Shown here: in pieces, positions 23,504 through 34,493 of the stretch
Layout of the letters: each line of letters starts with the position of its first letter
Position numbering within the stretch: position 1 is the first letter of the stretch
Assembly (NCBI RefSeq): GCF_000764305.2
Contig: NW_025941577.1
Coordinates: forward strand, 186,001-250,000
Origin: Hyalella azteca
Lineage: Eukaryota; Arthropoda; Malacostraca; Amphipoda; Hyalellidae
Length of the DNA: 64,000 nucleotides
Direction of reading: 5' to 3'
Position numbers and translations under genes: made by a program
Notes under the pieces: model-generated
The model's input: the letters and a program-made list of their open reading frames with translations, nothing else
Told to the model about the DNA's origin: nothing
Databases searched by the model: none

Positions 23504-24983
23504 CGGCAGCTGGCCGATGTTGCACAAAAATTCTATGGGATTTTTTTTTTGAACGCCAGGGCGACATCTGCCTTCCACGTCCGCTTGCCAAGCATGCTTC
23601 CCGAGCCCCAAAAAAACGCTTCAGAACAGCTGAAGATCAGTGCGCAAATATAAATATTCATAAAGAAAATAATACTATATATATTAGTTTTTCGAACATA
23701 AAAAATTTTAGTGACTACAGAAAGAAGATCGTAAACAAAAAATAACACTTAGGTAGATATCGGCAGGCATAGGTTTTTTATATGGTTGATGGAGAGAGAA
23801 ATGGTGGATATAAAACAAAAACAAAAATATTAGGAAATATTTGAGTGGCCAGTTATAAGTTACGGACATGATAAGAAGATATTGTGAAAAGACATTTAAT
23901 TAAACGTGAAAATGACGATAATATAATGAAACTACATGATCATAATAAAGGTCCGCCCTTGTTAAGTGGACAAATAATTTATAATATGAATTTCTTACCA
24001 ATTATAGCACAAAAGCATATTTCAAGTTATGATATAACTTGGTCACTAAAAATTTATATGAAAAACTCGACTCGCGCAAATCTCTCAGCCATTTCTTCTC
24101 ACCAGATTTTTAAAGAATATTTCCCAGTTTTCGGTCATTTGCCAGAAACTCTAATGCAGTCAAATTTTTTACCTCGATCGAGGGGCTCAAAAGTATCCCA
24201 ACTTAATATCATGCGGATTTTTTTTCCTTTTTGTCTGTGGCCCACGATTAGAATTTGATATAATGTCTTGAAAGGTAATTAGTATTCATGTTCAGAGAGA
24301 AAATATTATTGCAAAAAAATACTTAAAGGAAGATTTTGTAAGGAAGTTAGGCAGTTTGCGCAGCTAAATGATATATTGCGTATAGGTTTAATAACTTGAT
24401 AGAGAATAGATTAAAAATTAAATATTTGGATTCAATACGGTAACACGTAAGGAGTATTGTACCGTATATATAAAGACAATAATAATGTTTCCTGTGTATT
24501 CAACACTCTATCAGCGTTGGTTGATTATATTTCTTGACAAAAACAGTGAGCAGAATATAATTTTGATTCATAAGTTCACAATAACAATTCATCAATGGCT
24601 TACACGAGAACTCATTATAACATAAGATTTGTGAGCCACAATACTATAAATAATTATACGGAAATCTGCGCGATGAACGCTTCCCGGAATTCTTTGAAAC
24701 TTTTGTATTTAAAAATACAGAATCAAAATGAGCCAATACGATTAATTAACCTTTCTGAGAAGCGCTGTACAGGTTAATGTCGCTAGAGACTCTATAGTTT
24801 TAAATTTTTTTTTCGATGAACCCCAGCAACACAAGTCACGGGATTTCTTCGAAATGAATTTTAAAAAATTCTGATGTTTTCTCAGTATAGCTGAATTATT
24901 AAACAATAACAACTCTTTCGAAATTCCTACACTTATAAATGCGTGTCCAAATTTTTTGTGTGTTTTAAGCCTGGCACCACAAA
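23504..24983. other. Mostly unique DNA, no gene recognised
   Basis: Open frames of 124 codons (23884-24258) and 60 codons (24595-24777) have no recognised motif, no good splice context and an AT-rich composition; not called. Confidence 0.5.
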
Positions 24984-25130
24984 CATATAGGGACGTATCC
25001 AGGATACTTATCGTGTCGGGATATTGTATATAGGGGCTGTTGGATGGGGCGCGTATCCAGGATACTTATCGTGTCGGGATATTGTATATAGGGGCCTGTG
25101 GGCTGCGTATCCAGGATACTTACCTTGTTG
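24984..25130. repeat. About 56-bp tandem repeat, 3 copies
   Basis: GTATCCAGGATACTTATCGT then GTCGGGATATTGTATATAGG; GTATCC starts at 24995, 25053 and 25107. A single diverged relative (GGCACCACAAATATAAGATA..TATCGTGCCGGGA) occurs at 41558-41590. Confidence 0.85.
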
Positions 25131-25299
25131 GATGTTACCTGGAAATTTTTATTTCAATGGTGAAATTCTCTTACATTGAAAATGACGTGGGAGCCAAAAA
25201 ATGAGAGCGTAATTTTTGCTTAGCTTGTTTCAATTTTTAGTCAAGAAGAAAAAAATCAAATTAGTTTCAAATTTAATAATATGCGTTTAAAGATTACTT

Positions 25300-26450
25300 A
25301 TAAAGAAGTGTGTTAAATACAATACTTCTAAAGAATCCAGTGTCTCCGATGTTAAACATGTACAATGAATTTCTAATTTTATCATCAAATATTTAAAAAA
25401 TAATAATTTTTAAATTTAATTTTTAAAATTTCAAACAAAAAAATTTCGCCAAATTAATTATTCTGTCAATTGAATCATACATTGTCTCCAACTTTACACA
25501 GGAGTGCAAAATTTGAGATTGATTGTAAATGTAGAAGTGTGTTTAATATCGAATACAAGATAAGTAGCAGACAAAATTATCTGTTCAAATTTTTTAGAAT
25601 AAAAAAATTTAATTGTCAAAATTTTCAAATTATATATTCTGTCAATTGATTTATGCACTGTCTCCAACTTTACGCAAGTGTCCAAAATTCCAGATCGATT
25701 GTAGAGATGGAAGTGTGTTAAATATCGATTATAAGATTTGTAGCAGACAGACAAACAAACAAACAAGAAATGAAGTTAAATAATATACATTTAGAAATTA
25801 CATATTAATAGATAACACTTCTAAAGAATCCAGTGTCTCCAAGGTTACACATGTACAATGAATTTCTCATTTTATTTTCGAATATTAAAAAAATAATTTT
25901 TTCACTTTTTTTAATATATAAACAACGTACCTATTCAAAATTATCTATTCTGTTAATTGATTCATGCATTGCCTCCAACTTCACACAAGTGTGCAAATTT
26001 TCAGATCAACTGGACAGGTCACAGTGTGTCAAATGTCAGTTATAAGATTTGTAGCTGACAAAATTATTTTTTCAATATTTTTAATATTGAAAAAAAAAAT
26101 TTATTCTGCAAATCGTTTATTCTGTCAATTGATTCATGCATTGTCTCCAACTTTACGCACGTGCGCAAAATTTCAGATCGATAGGATTAGTAGAAGTTTC
26201 GATTTCGATTATAAGATTTGGAGCAGACAGACAGACAGACAAACAAACAAGAAGTGAAGTTAAAGAGAAGTGTTGTAATAAAATATACGTTTAAAATTAC
26301 TTTTTAAAGACAACACTTCTATAGAATCCAGTGTGTCCGGTGTAAAAGATGTACAATGAATTTCTCATTTTATTTTCGTATATTAGAAAAAAATTAATTT
26401 TTCAATTTTTGACAAACAAGGAGTGAAGTTAAAGAGAAGTGTTGTAAAAG
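25300..26450. repeat. Interspersed two-module tandem repeat (A/B units)
   Basis: Module A (TTATTCTGTCAATTGATTCA, then ATTGTCTCCAACTTTACGCA and TTATAAGATTTGTAGCAGAC) occurs near 25455, 25635, 25945 and 26120. Module B (ACTTCTAAAGAATCCAGTGT, then CATGTACAATGAATTTCTCA) occurs near 25325, 25815 and 26310. Two A copies end in (CAGA/CAAA)n plus AAGAAGTGAAGTTAAA. Several copies carry poly-T/AT linkers. An isolated module A piece also lies at 23270-23318, against a junction adapter. Family unknown. Confidence 0.8.
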
Positions 26451-26712
26451 AAGTGAACAGAACTTTAATTTTTTTGTGATTGATGGGGTCTCAAATTTCG
26501 AAATTTTCATGTATCCCTGGCACACCAGACTAAACTGCTAGTTATGTCTAGTCTGGCGTCTGCTAGTATGATCAATCGTATTAATTTTTTTCCCGAAAAG
26601 TAACTTTCCACCAAATCCCAGATACGTGAGTTACCGCTACTCATTAGCGTTAAATGCCACATTTACGTGAACCTTTACCCAGGAATCTTTGACGATGAAG
26701 AGAAAGACCATG

Positions 26713-26875
26713 AACCACGACAGTATCGTCAGATCGTGTACAGATTAATCGCATCGTCACGACAGTCGGTGCCGGAAGTACCGACATGGCGACCGAAATG
26801 GATGACATTTACGAGACATTTAGAAAGTCCAGGAGATTTTCTCTCACGCATCATCTGATGCCGTGGTATCATCAG
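26713..26875 (+). CDS. Candidate orphan coding exon, unknown product
   Basis: An open frame from 26713 ends exactly at a strong donor (CAG|GTACGT, GT at 26876-26877). An ATG at 26786 would give 30 codons in phase 0 (starts MATEMDDIYETFRKSRRF). Composition is balanced, unlike the AT-rich junk frames nearby, and a possible acceptor (GTGTACAG) precedes the frame. No family recognised and no partner exon identified. It could equally be a chance frame. Confidence 0.3.
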
Positions 26876-27130
26876 GTACGTTAATCATCGAACTTGAAGT
26901 CATTCAAGTCTCTGATTGAATTTTCAGACGAAATATAGATACTTAACTAATCATTAACGTAATATAGATACCTATAATCATCCAAGACTTTGATTAATTA
27001 TTTATCTTAGTAAATATATGAGCTTCATCAGACCATTATCATTAAAGTCACTTTTCATCTGACAATTATCATTTACATTTTTATTGGACATTCCATCACA
27101 TTTAGTTCACATTCATTAAAATTAAAACGA

Positions 27131-27188
27131 CGTGTGTAAGAAAGTGTGTCACTATTTGAAAAATATGACCCATTCATTTAAGTGAGTG
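27131..27188. mobile_element. CACTCAG-family MITE, copy 10 (right end only)
   Basis: GTGTAAGAAAGTGTGTCACT, TGAAAAATATGACCCATTCA and terminal GTGAGTG: the distal third of an element. Confidence 0.65.
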
Positions 27189-28013
27189 ATGGTGTTGATT
27201 TACCTAAACGAAGCCTAACTTGTTAAATACTCGTAGTGGTATTTTAAGTAATCACTGTCTAATGAAGTCCGAAGTAATCACTGTCTAATGGTGATTACTC
27301 GGTTACACGAGTCTCGGTATGCAAATACCATGTGGGGATGGTGGGTAAATAGTGTAAGAGGCTTCAAACAAACCAACAAACGCTGTAAAATACGTGTAAA
27401 TTCTAATACTTGGAAATTTAAAACGTAAAAATTATAATATGATAACTTTGTCCTTTATTTGTATCTTTTATTTATACTTTTACGTGATTTTAAACTTGAG
27501 GAAATTTATTAAGAAGGTAAACTTTTTTATCGTTTCATTTTACTCTCTCTTCAGTTTTAAAAAATTCGGTTTTAAATTTATTAAATGTTAAAACACAAAA
27601 CAAATATTTTATCATTAAACAATAGATTAATAAATTTACTGTAATTCTTAAGGTATATTACGTAATGAATAATAAAATTACTTATTAGGCAATTATCTCT
27701 ATTAAAAAATGTAGAATTATTTAACTATTAACTATTATTGTTATTATATTATTATTATTAATATTATATTATCAATAATATAATTAATCATTATGTATAA
27801 ATCTATATAATAATAATAAACTTTAATAAATTTAAAGTAAGCTACCCATTTGCTTCGTGTGCAGGTTGCCGACAATCACGAGGTCGTAGGTCAATCATCG
27901 GCTGCCGGATTGCCATAAGCGCACCCGATTGTTCCCAGCAATCCGGCGCGCATCCGCGAAGTTTATCAGAAATCACGGAGCACATCCGCTATATTCTGCG
28001 GATGTGTGTGACC
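27189..28013. other. Intergenic DNA, no gene recognised
   Basis: AAGTAATCACTGTCTAATG is duplicated near 27245 and 27272. An ATT/AAT-rich low-complexity stretch lies at 27700-27830. 27850-28013 is GC-richer without a clear frame. Confidence 0.5.
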
Positions 28014-28222
28014 TGTATGCATGCGTGTCACGAACACGTCTGAACTGCATGCATGCGTGTCACGAACACGATCGTCTGCAGGGCTCGACTCTCGTCTGCA
28101 GGGCTCGCCTCTCGTCTGCAGGGCTCACCTCTCGTCTGCAGAGTTCACCTCTCGTCTGCAGGGCTCATCTCTCGTCTGCAGGGCTCATCTCTCGTCTGCA
28201 GGGCTCGCTTCTCGTCTGCAGG
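28014..28222. repeat. 32-bp repeat head joined to 20-bp GTCTGCAGGGCTC array
   Basis: Two copies of CATGCGTGTCACGAACACGT (32-bp unit) are followed from 28076 by about 8 copies of the same 20-bp unit that lies at 22949-23144. The 20-bp unit leaves overlapping frames open (up to 162 codons); not genes. Confidence 0.9.
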
Positions 28223-28696
28223 AAGGAACTTCGCTTCACGAAAATCGCGTCTCGCGGCAGGCGTGTCGTCTGTTGGTTTTTATACAGGAAATGAGACGCG
28301 TGTTTTTTCTCACGGCTTTTGAAAAGTCAATAGAAGATTTTTTCCGCCTGTGTTTTGGGAAATTGATTAAGTTTGTTGCAAGATCCCTAATTTCTTTGCA
28401 CGTTCTACTGATTTCCCGACAAATTTCCGATGTCCGCATATCCTGTCTAAAGCATATCCATCCATCGAAGTTTTCGGAAGTGAAAATGTCTGCGCTCTGT
28501 CTCATCTGAAAACTATAGCCGTGTTATCGGTGGCCATACAATTACCTATGAACATAAATCGAAATGCTTAACTTAAGAGAACTTCAAAGGCGAGCTTCTT
28601 GCCACATCCGATGTGCCGTCAGATGGCAACCGCGAAGCAGGTTATCAGGGGCGGAAGAGCAGATGGAAAGAGGAATTAACTATTCCTCATGTGAGG

Positions 28697-28825
28697 CTTA
28701 AGCCCTGAACCCCGCGGGGCTGGGTTTACAAGGCGTTTGTTCTGAGCCCTGAACCCTGCGGGGCTGGGTTTACAAGGCGTTTGTTCTGAGCCCTGAACCC
28801 TGCGGGGGTTGGGCTTACTAGCCGT
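28697..28825. repeat. 44-bp tandem repeat, 3 copies
   Basis: AGCCCTGAACCCTGCGGGGC then TGGGTTTACAAGGCGTTTGT; AGCCC starts at 28701, 28745 and 28789. Confidence 0.92.
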
Positions 28826-28832
28826 CGTTCAT

Positions 28833-28909
28833 TTATAGTACAGGTAAGGATAGACGATAGTACAGGTAAGGATAGACGATAGTACAGGTAAGGATAGACG
28901 ATAGTACAG
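28833..28909. repeat. 22-bp repeat GATAGTACAGGTAAGGATAGAC
   Basis: Three and a half near-perfect copies that stop exactly at the mate-pair junction adapter. Confidence 0.9.
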
Positions 28910-28947
28910 CTGTCTCTTATACACATCTAGATGTGTATAAGAGACAG
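28910..28947. other. Complete Nextera mate-pair junction adapter
   Basis: Same 38-bp palindromic junction as at 23319-23356. The sequence right of it (CATGCGTGTCACGAACACGT) repeats the motif at 28014-28075, so this patch is likely mis-joined. Confidence 0.97.
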
Positions 28948-29058
28948 CATGCGTGTCACGAACACGTTTGAACTGCATGCATGCGTGTCACGAACACGTT
29001 TGAACTGCATGCATGCGTGTCACGAACACGTTTGAACTGCATGCATGCGTGTCACTAA
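28948..29058. repeat. 32-bp minisatellite CATGCGTGTCACGAACACGT..
   Basis: Three and a half copies, same unit as at 28014-28075. Confidence 0.92.
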
Positions 29059-29394
29059 CCCTTTTGACATGCAAGCGTATTTTCAAATCATATTGCGAAA
29101 GAATTCATTAAATTTCAGAAGTACAAAAATGATCTATCATCACTATTATAATATTTGCCTAGCTGTAAATAACGGCAATGTTCTCCTTTGACCGAATTCC
29201 TCGCTGCACCTACGAAAATAATCGTCGGTTTTCCAAGAGAACTGTGATTATTTTAATGACATCGGTCGGTCCTGATTAAGTGGGGTGGGATTGTCCTGTG
29301 CATTGTGTTGCTGGGGTTGTGGGGTTGGGGTCACGGCTTAGGTGAGGAGGTCTCGCTAACACTGGGGTCATGTGAAATAGGTTCCTCAACCTCC

Positions 29395-29452
29395 TCCTTT
29401 CTTCCCTACCCCTCTTCCCTTACCCCTCTTCCCTTACCCCTCTTCCCCAAGC
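29395..29452. repeat. CCCCTCTTCCCTTA repeat
   Basis: Three to four copies of a 14-15-bp pyrimidine unit. Confidence 0.85.
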
Positions 29453-29519
29453 TTGTAGCTTCCGGCCAAGACTGTTTTGTCATCGCGCACCGTACGGTTA
29501 TTTTTTTTTCTTTGTAAGA

Positions 29520-29825
29520 CCTCGAAACTGTGTCAAAAGTGAATCAAAACTGTGTTGAAACTGTGTTAACAGTGTGTCAACACTGTTTAAAAACTGTGTC
29601 AAAACTGTTTCACAACTGTGCCAAAACTGTGTCAAAACTGTGTTAAAACTGTATCAATTCTGTGTCGAAAATGTGTCAAAATTGTTCCAAAATTGCGTCG
29701 ATATTGTATCAAAACTGTGTCAAAACTGCGTCAAATCTGTGTCAAAAATGTGTCAAATTTTTTTTCAAAACTGGGTCGAAACTAGGTCAAAATTTTGTCA
29801 ACAAAACTGCGTCAAAATATTTGTC
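29520..29825. repeat. 12-bp minisatellite (AAACTGTGTCAA)n
   Basis: About 25 degenerate copies. The 12-nt unit leaves a 132-codon frame (29574-29972) that reads as a NCVKTVSKL-type repeat; not a gene. Confidence 0.93.
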
Positions 29826-30959
29826 GGATTAGGCAAGATATATCATTACTTTTCACATATCAAAGCCTCACAAAACTATGCGTCGAGAACAAAAGAAAAG
29901 CGAAGCATAGCAATATTATGTATTTTTATCCTCAGTATTTGTGCTGCTAATAATCAATATATGAACCGATGATATGTTCACTACGATTAACAATCATCAA
30001 TAATAATAAATGATATAATAATTGATATTTCCTAAAGTTGCATAAATGTAATAACATAATAATAGTTTTTTAACCATCTTAAAATGTCTTTATTCCTAAC
30101 AACTTCAGTTAAAATAGAGACACGGAGAAATTTCCATGAGAATGGAAAGGGAAGGGCGTGGTCTCTGTTGATAGCATCGCGACATGATAACAAAGTCTGG
30201 CACGGATATTACATCAAAATAAATAGCCAACATAATGTTGCCTATTTATATTACAGCAAAAAAATATGGGATGTGACGAGAAACTGTCCTGTTTAAGAAA
30301 CAAAATATATTTTTAGTGATGAGAAACTGTCCTATTTATAAAACAAAATGCATTGTTAGTTACGATAAACTGGCTGGGTTTTTGTCCGGTATAGCTTCAA
30401 ATTGAACAACTTTAATATGTGAATTAAGACCATTCACAGACAACAAGCCAACAATAGGAGTAAACACTTTATTATAAAAGCATTATATAATTTGTTCAAT
30501 AATACATTATATAGTAAAACAAAACGCTGATTTAGGAAGAAATATTTTGCCATTATTAAGTTAGGATCAAAGCTTAAATTCAATGATCGGGAAATAAATG
30601 AACAACATTTTCTATTCGGAATGTATTTATGAAGTCGCGAACATAATCTAAATGCTGTTGCTTATTTACCTAATGAATTATTATTTTTTATACAAAAAGT
30701 CTTTATTTGAATCGGAATAGAAGCTACCGTATATAAATTAAAAGAGCATATTTATATGTAAATTGTGATAGAGGGTAGTGGAAAAAGTGAGCAAATAGTT
30801 CATTAAAAAGATTATAAGAATTAAAGTAATAAAATAGTAAGCATAGAATTAAATTGATAATTTTAAAGGAATATGTCCGTAGAAATATTGTTAGAGGAAT
30901 ACGAGTATAGCTTTAGTAGCATGGCATTTGAAGAATGAAATCAATAAAGCGTGATGGAT
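29826..30959. other. AT-rich DNA with a short tandem repeat
   Basis: GTGATGAGAAACTGTCCTRT plus TTAWRAAACAAAATR is repeated about 2.5 times at 30270-30372 (about 52 bp). Nothing else recognised. Confidence 0.55.
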
Positions 30960-31362
30960 GAATAAGGTTGCGGGAGGCGTTGGAAGGGGTGGTCGAAGAG
31001 GGTGTTAAAGAAATGGGTTCGAGGAAGGGGTTGGACAAATGGGTGGGAGGAAAAGAATTGAGTAAAGGGTTTGAGGATGGGGTTTGATGAGGGGTTGTAC
31101 AAATGTGTTGGAGGTAAAGGTTTGAGTAAAGGGTTGGAGAATGGGTTTGAGTAGGGGTTGTACAAATGGGTTGAAGGAAAAGGTTTGAGTAAAGGGTTCT
31201 AGGAAGGGGTTTGATGAGGGGTCGGACAAATGGTTTGGAGGAAAAGGCTTGAGTAAAGGGTCGGAGGAAGGGGTTTAAGGAGGGGTTGGACAAATGGGTT
31301 GGAGGAAAAGGTTTGAGTAAAGGGTTGGAGGAAGGGGTTAGAGGAGGGGTTGGTGTTGCACA
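30960..31362. repeat. 64-bp purine-rich minisatellite, about 6 copies
   Basis: ACAAATGGGT(T) occurs at 31035, 31099, 31162, 31226 and 31290. The unit is G/A-rich (GGAGGAAAAGGTTTGAGTAA, GGGTTGGAGGAAGGGGTT). Minus-strand Ser/Pro/Leu frames follow from the bias. Confidence 0.92.
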
Positions 31363-31689
31363 GAAGCGACGCTGAGGTAGCTAGCTACATCCGGCCGCTT
31401 GCAACTGCTACTGAGGAATGTTAACTGCTGCTGCAGGTGTTGCAGCGGTGACATTTGCAGCGACGTCAGCCTTTACGTCTGCAACAGCTGCTACGACAGT
31501 ATGCATTGCAGCAATAAAATCTATTGCAGCTGCGGCAACAATGACATCAGCAAAATTATGTCTAATTAGTAATGAATACATCGATATTTTCAGTAACAAC
31601 CTCAAGCTGAAATGTTCTCTGTCTCAACGGTCTATTTTCACTGACATTAGTAATGGTGTCAGCTATATTGTAGCAGTTGTCTCGGCTTT

Positions 31690-32035
31690 TATTCGTCAGC
31701 AGCAGCTTTACATTCCTCAACAGCTACAGCGTTCCATGCCTCAACAGCAACAGCTTTACATTCTCAACAGCAACCGCGTTACATGCCTCAACAGCAGCAG
31801 CTTTACATGCCTCAACAGCAACAGCTATACATGCCTCAACATCAGCGTTTTACATGCCTCACCAGCAACAGCTTTACATGCCTCAACAGCAGCATTTTAC
31901 ATGCCTCAACAGCAGCAGCTTTACATGCCTCAACAGCAACAGCTACAGCTTTACATGCCTCAACCGCAGCAGCTTTACATGCCTCAACAGCAACAGCTTT
32001 ACATGCCTCAACAGCAGCAGCTTTATATTTTAGGC
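31690..32035. repeat. 21-24-bp minisatellite CAGCAGCTTTACATGCCTCAA
   Basis: About 14 copies. A 216-codon plus frame (31418-32068) runs through it, with an Ala-rich head and a PQQQQLYM-type repeat tail. All three plus frames are open and no conserved domain or splice context is seen, so it is annotated as a repeat. A repeat-expanded low-complexity protein cannot be fully excluded. Confidence 0.85.
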
Positions 32036-32379
32036 AGCGGCTGCCGCAGGTCAGAGCTGCAGGCGTAAACGCATCCTGCCGCTGCTGCTGTCCTAAGGAA
32101 TGCCAGTTGAGCGAAGACCAAATCCTTTGAAATTGAAACCGAATACATCACTTTTGGCTGAATCTACTGCTCTTCTTTGCAACAATTTCAGACATTTCGT
32201 TTTTGGCCAGGCCATTATACACAAAAACGTTCATTCTTTCTTGCCGCTGCGTTGTGCAAAGTAGAAATATTCAACAAAAATATAGGCTATCGAAGAAAAT
32301 ACGGAAAGAATCGCACTCACCTTGCCATTTAGGGTCATGACTCCAGAGAATAATTTTTCTAGCTGATCTTTTCTGATAG

Positions 32380-32597
32380 CGAGAGGTCGCTCACGCTTCG
32401 ACGATTGTTTCGTACTTTATGGAGGCTCTGGCGTACCAACGACCGACATGAATGCCCTGCGTGTCCTATGTAAACTGCTGGAGGTTCGTGTGATGATTTT
32501 CGAGAAAATGATACGTACTTCTTCAAAACCTCATCAAGCTTATCGATTCGTAGACGATAATTTCATGAACAAAGCCAACGTTGTATTTGATCAAGAT
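32380..32597 (+). CDS. Candidate internal coding exon, unknown product
   Basis: An acceptor-like CTTTTCTGATAG precedes a 72-codon open stretch (phase 2 entry) that closes on a perfect donor, GAT|GTAAGT (GT at 32598-32599). The peptide is globular in composition (FDDCFVLYGGSGVP..., ALRVLCKLLEVRVMIFEKM). A Met at 32448 could also be a start. No family recognised. A possible 3' partner at 32950-33060 (ACATGCGGCCGGTATGGCCG) is weak. It could belong to an unrecognised gene or an old transposon. Confidence 0.4.
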
Positions 32598-33587
32598 GTA
32601 AGTGGGCTGTTAGTTAGATTCTCAGAGCTTAAGATGTGAGATGGATGTGGATTTACCTAGAAGATGTCTTGACGAAAAATAGGAGATAAATGGAAAAAAT
32701 CATGTCAACTTTGTGTATTTATAGTGTTCATCTACTATAAAATTCAATCTATTTTTCTTAAATGCAATCACGACTTCAGGTTTCATCGGAAGAAATACCC
32801 ACTTCCTGCTTCTTTATAGCAATTCTCCCCGCTTATTAAAAGTTGCATAAACAGCCGGTAAAATATTTTGAAGCAACTTTTATACAAAAAATACCCTGAA
32901 TCAGCTGCTTGGTGTCAACAAACTGGATCAAAACCATATGACTGATTAGACATGCGGCCGGTATGGCCGTCGCATTTGCGTGACGGTGCGCCGTGCGTGT
33001 TACGGTGTCAAGTGACAAAGAAGTCATAAAGTCTGTGTTCACCGACGCCATGGCCAAGAGCGGTTGGTTCAGGTAGTGACCCTAGTACTAGTACAAAAAT
33101 AAACATCGTTCGTCTCTTCAGTTAAATGTGTATGTGGTACTTGAAATTATTCAACACATTACCGGCCAAAGCCCCATAGCATAGGTCATGGTGATACTGA
33201 TAGGCCAATACCATAGTTATATAAATTTATTAAATTGGACAGGATATAATTAGTAGGCCTACCATGGGCATGACGGTGATGCATGTGGCACAGTGGCATG
33301 ACCAGAACTTTCTTACTTGTCTAGTAATAGGTGTGCAAATTATTAATCTAACTCTCTAAATGTGTTGTTATAGATGATTTGCACTTTTAAATTTCCAGGG
33401 TTCAAACTGCAAAGTGTTAAGTCAATGAGAGAAATCAAGATCTTTGGCCAAGTTTGGCAAATGGCATGGCAACAAATTATTTTTTGACACTTAAACCGTC
33501 ACACTTGCATTGGAATCTACAGACTACAGTCTGCTTAGGATTAAAATTTTCCTACTTATCACTAAAATCTGACATATAAGTACTTAA

Positions 33588-34493
33588 GGGGAGCGTCTGG
33601 GTCAAAATTGAAAATTTTTTGACTTTTTTTGTTTTTATACTCATCTTAAAGCTTACATTCTGACGCATCTAACCTAACGGTACCAAAACCATCTCTGTAT
33701 GTTGATTTATCATTTATGCGTTCACGACAGATCGCGAAAGGGTTAGGGGTGGTGGAGTTCCTTAACATTTAATATAGGCCTAAATTACCGGTAGCACACT
33801 TAAATAGCTAGTCTGAACACGCTGTACTTCAGTTATCCGCCTGCAGTCATATGGGATGGTTCTTGTGCGGTTGTGCCGTCGTTCGCACCAGCCTTGACAG
33901 AAATTAAGCTCCAATTTCATGTAGTCATGCAACCTTGCACCCTTGGCCTTGAATGTCTTTTTCGAGGCGCACGCAACTTTGTTGGGCCCTACTGAAAAGT
34001 TAACTTATTGTCACTGCAAAACTATCTCCTAGAGTTTTGAAGCTACAGCAATGAGACATATACCATTTGATTCGCAATTGAATTATCCAGAGATTCGTTG
34101 TAGCTTTTTCCCAATTTCGTTATAGTTTTGAAAATATTTTGAAAAAGGGGATAGAAAAAAGGGGAAATAGAAAAATGTTTGAAAATTTTGTGAAAAATAC
34201 TCCTCCATCCACAAAAATTCGAAATTCAAAAAAGCTATGACGAATCGATAGATATGGTCCTTACGCATCAAATGATATGCGTCTCAATGTTGTAGCTTCA
34301 AAATCCTAGGAGGAGATAGTTTTCTACGGTACCCCCTTTTTCCGTTTTCTAAGAATTTCACGTTTTCTTTCATTTTTTTCGAAAAATTCACACGAACAAA
34401 AAAGTCTTAGAATTCTGTTTTACATATGAGTACCAAGTTTCAAAACGATCCGTCTGTAAACAAAAAAGTTTTTTAAGCACCCAGACGCTCCCC
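33588..34493. mobile_element. Non-autonomous TTAA-flanked DNA transposon, 906 bp
   Basis: Terminal inverted repeat GGGGAGCGTCTGGGT / ACCCAGACGCTCCCC is flanked by TTAA at 33584-33587 and 34494-34497. Inside, AACTATCTCCTAGAGTTTTG (about 34018) is inverted as CAAAATCCTAGGAGGAGATA (about 34299), each with GAAGCTACA..TGAGAC, making a subterminal foldback of about 300 bp. No transposase frame. TTAA duplications are typical of piggyBac and Kolobok; which one is not decidable here. Confidence 0.88.

Noticed and set aside
22919..23591. Frames crossing the N run and adapters (e.g. peptides with VSYTHQMC or SYTHLDVYKRQ)
   Set aside because: These are the well-known translation of Nextera adapter sequence; artefact.
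31418..32068. 216-codon Ala-rich/Gln-rich frame resembling a low-complexity regulatory protein
   Set aside because: Runs through a 21-24-bp minisatellite with all frames open; no conserved domain. Kept only as a repeat.
32530..32600. RFVDD in the orphan exon, similar to the YVDD motif of reverse transcriptases
   Set aside because: No other RT motif around it (no flanking palm or thumb blocks); the similarity is four residues.
32950..33060. GC-rich patch with short frames on both strands (possible last exon or 5'UTR exon of ATPSCKMT)
   Set aside because: Three competing short frames, weak splice context and no homology recognised; not enough to call.
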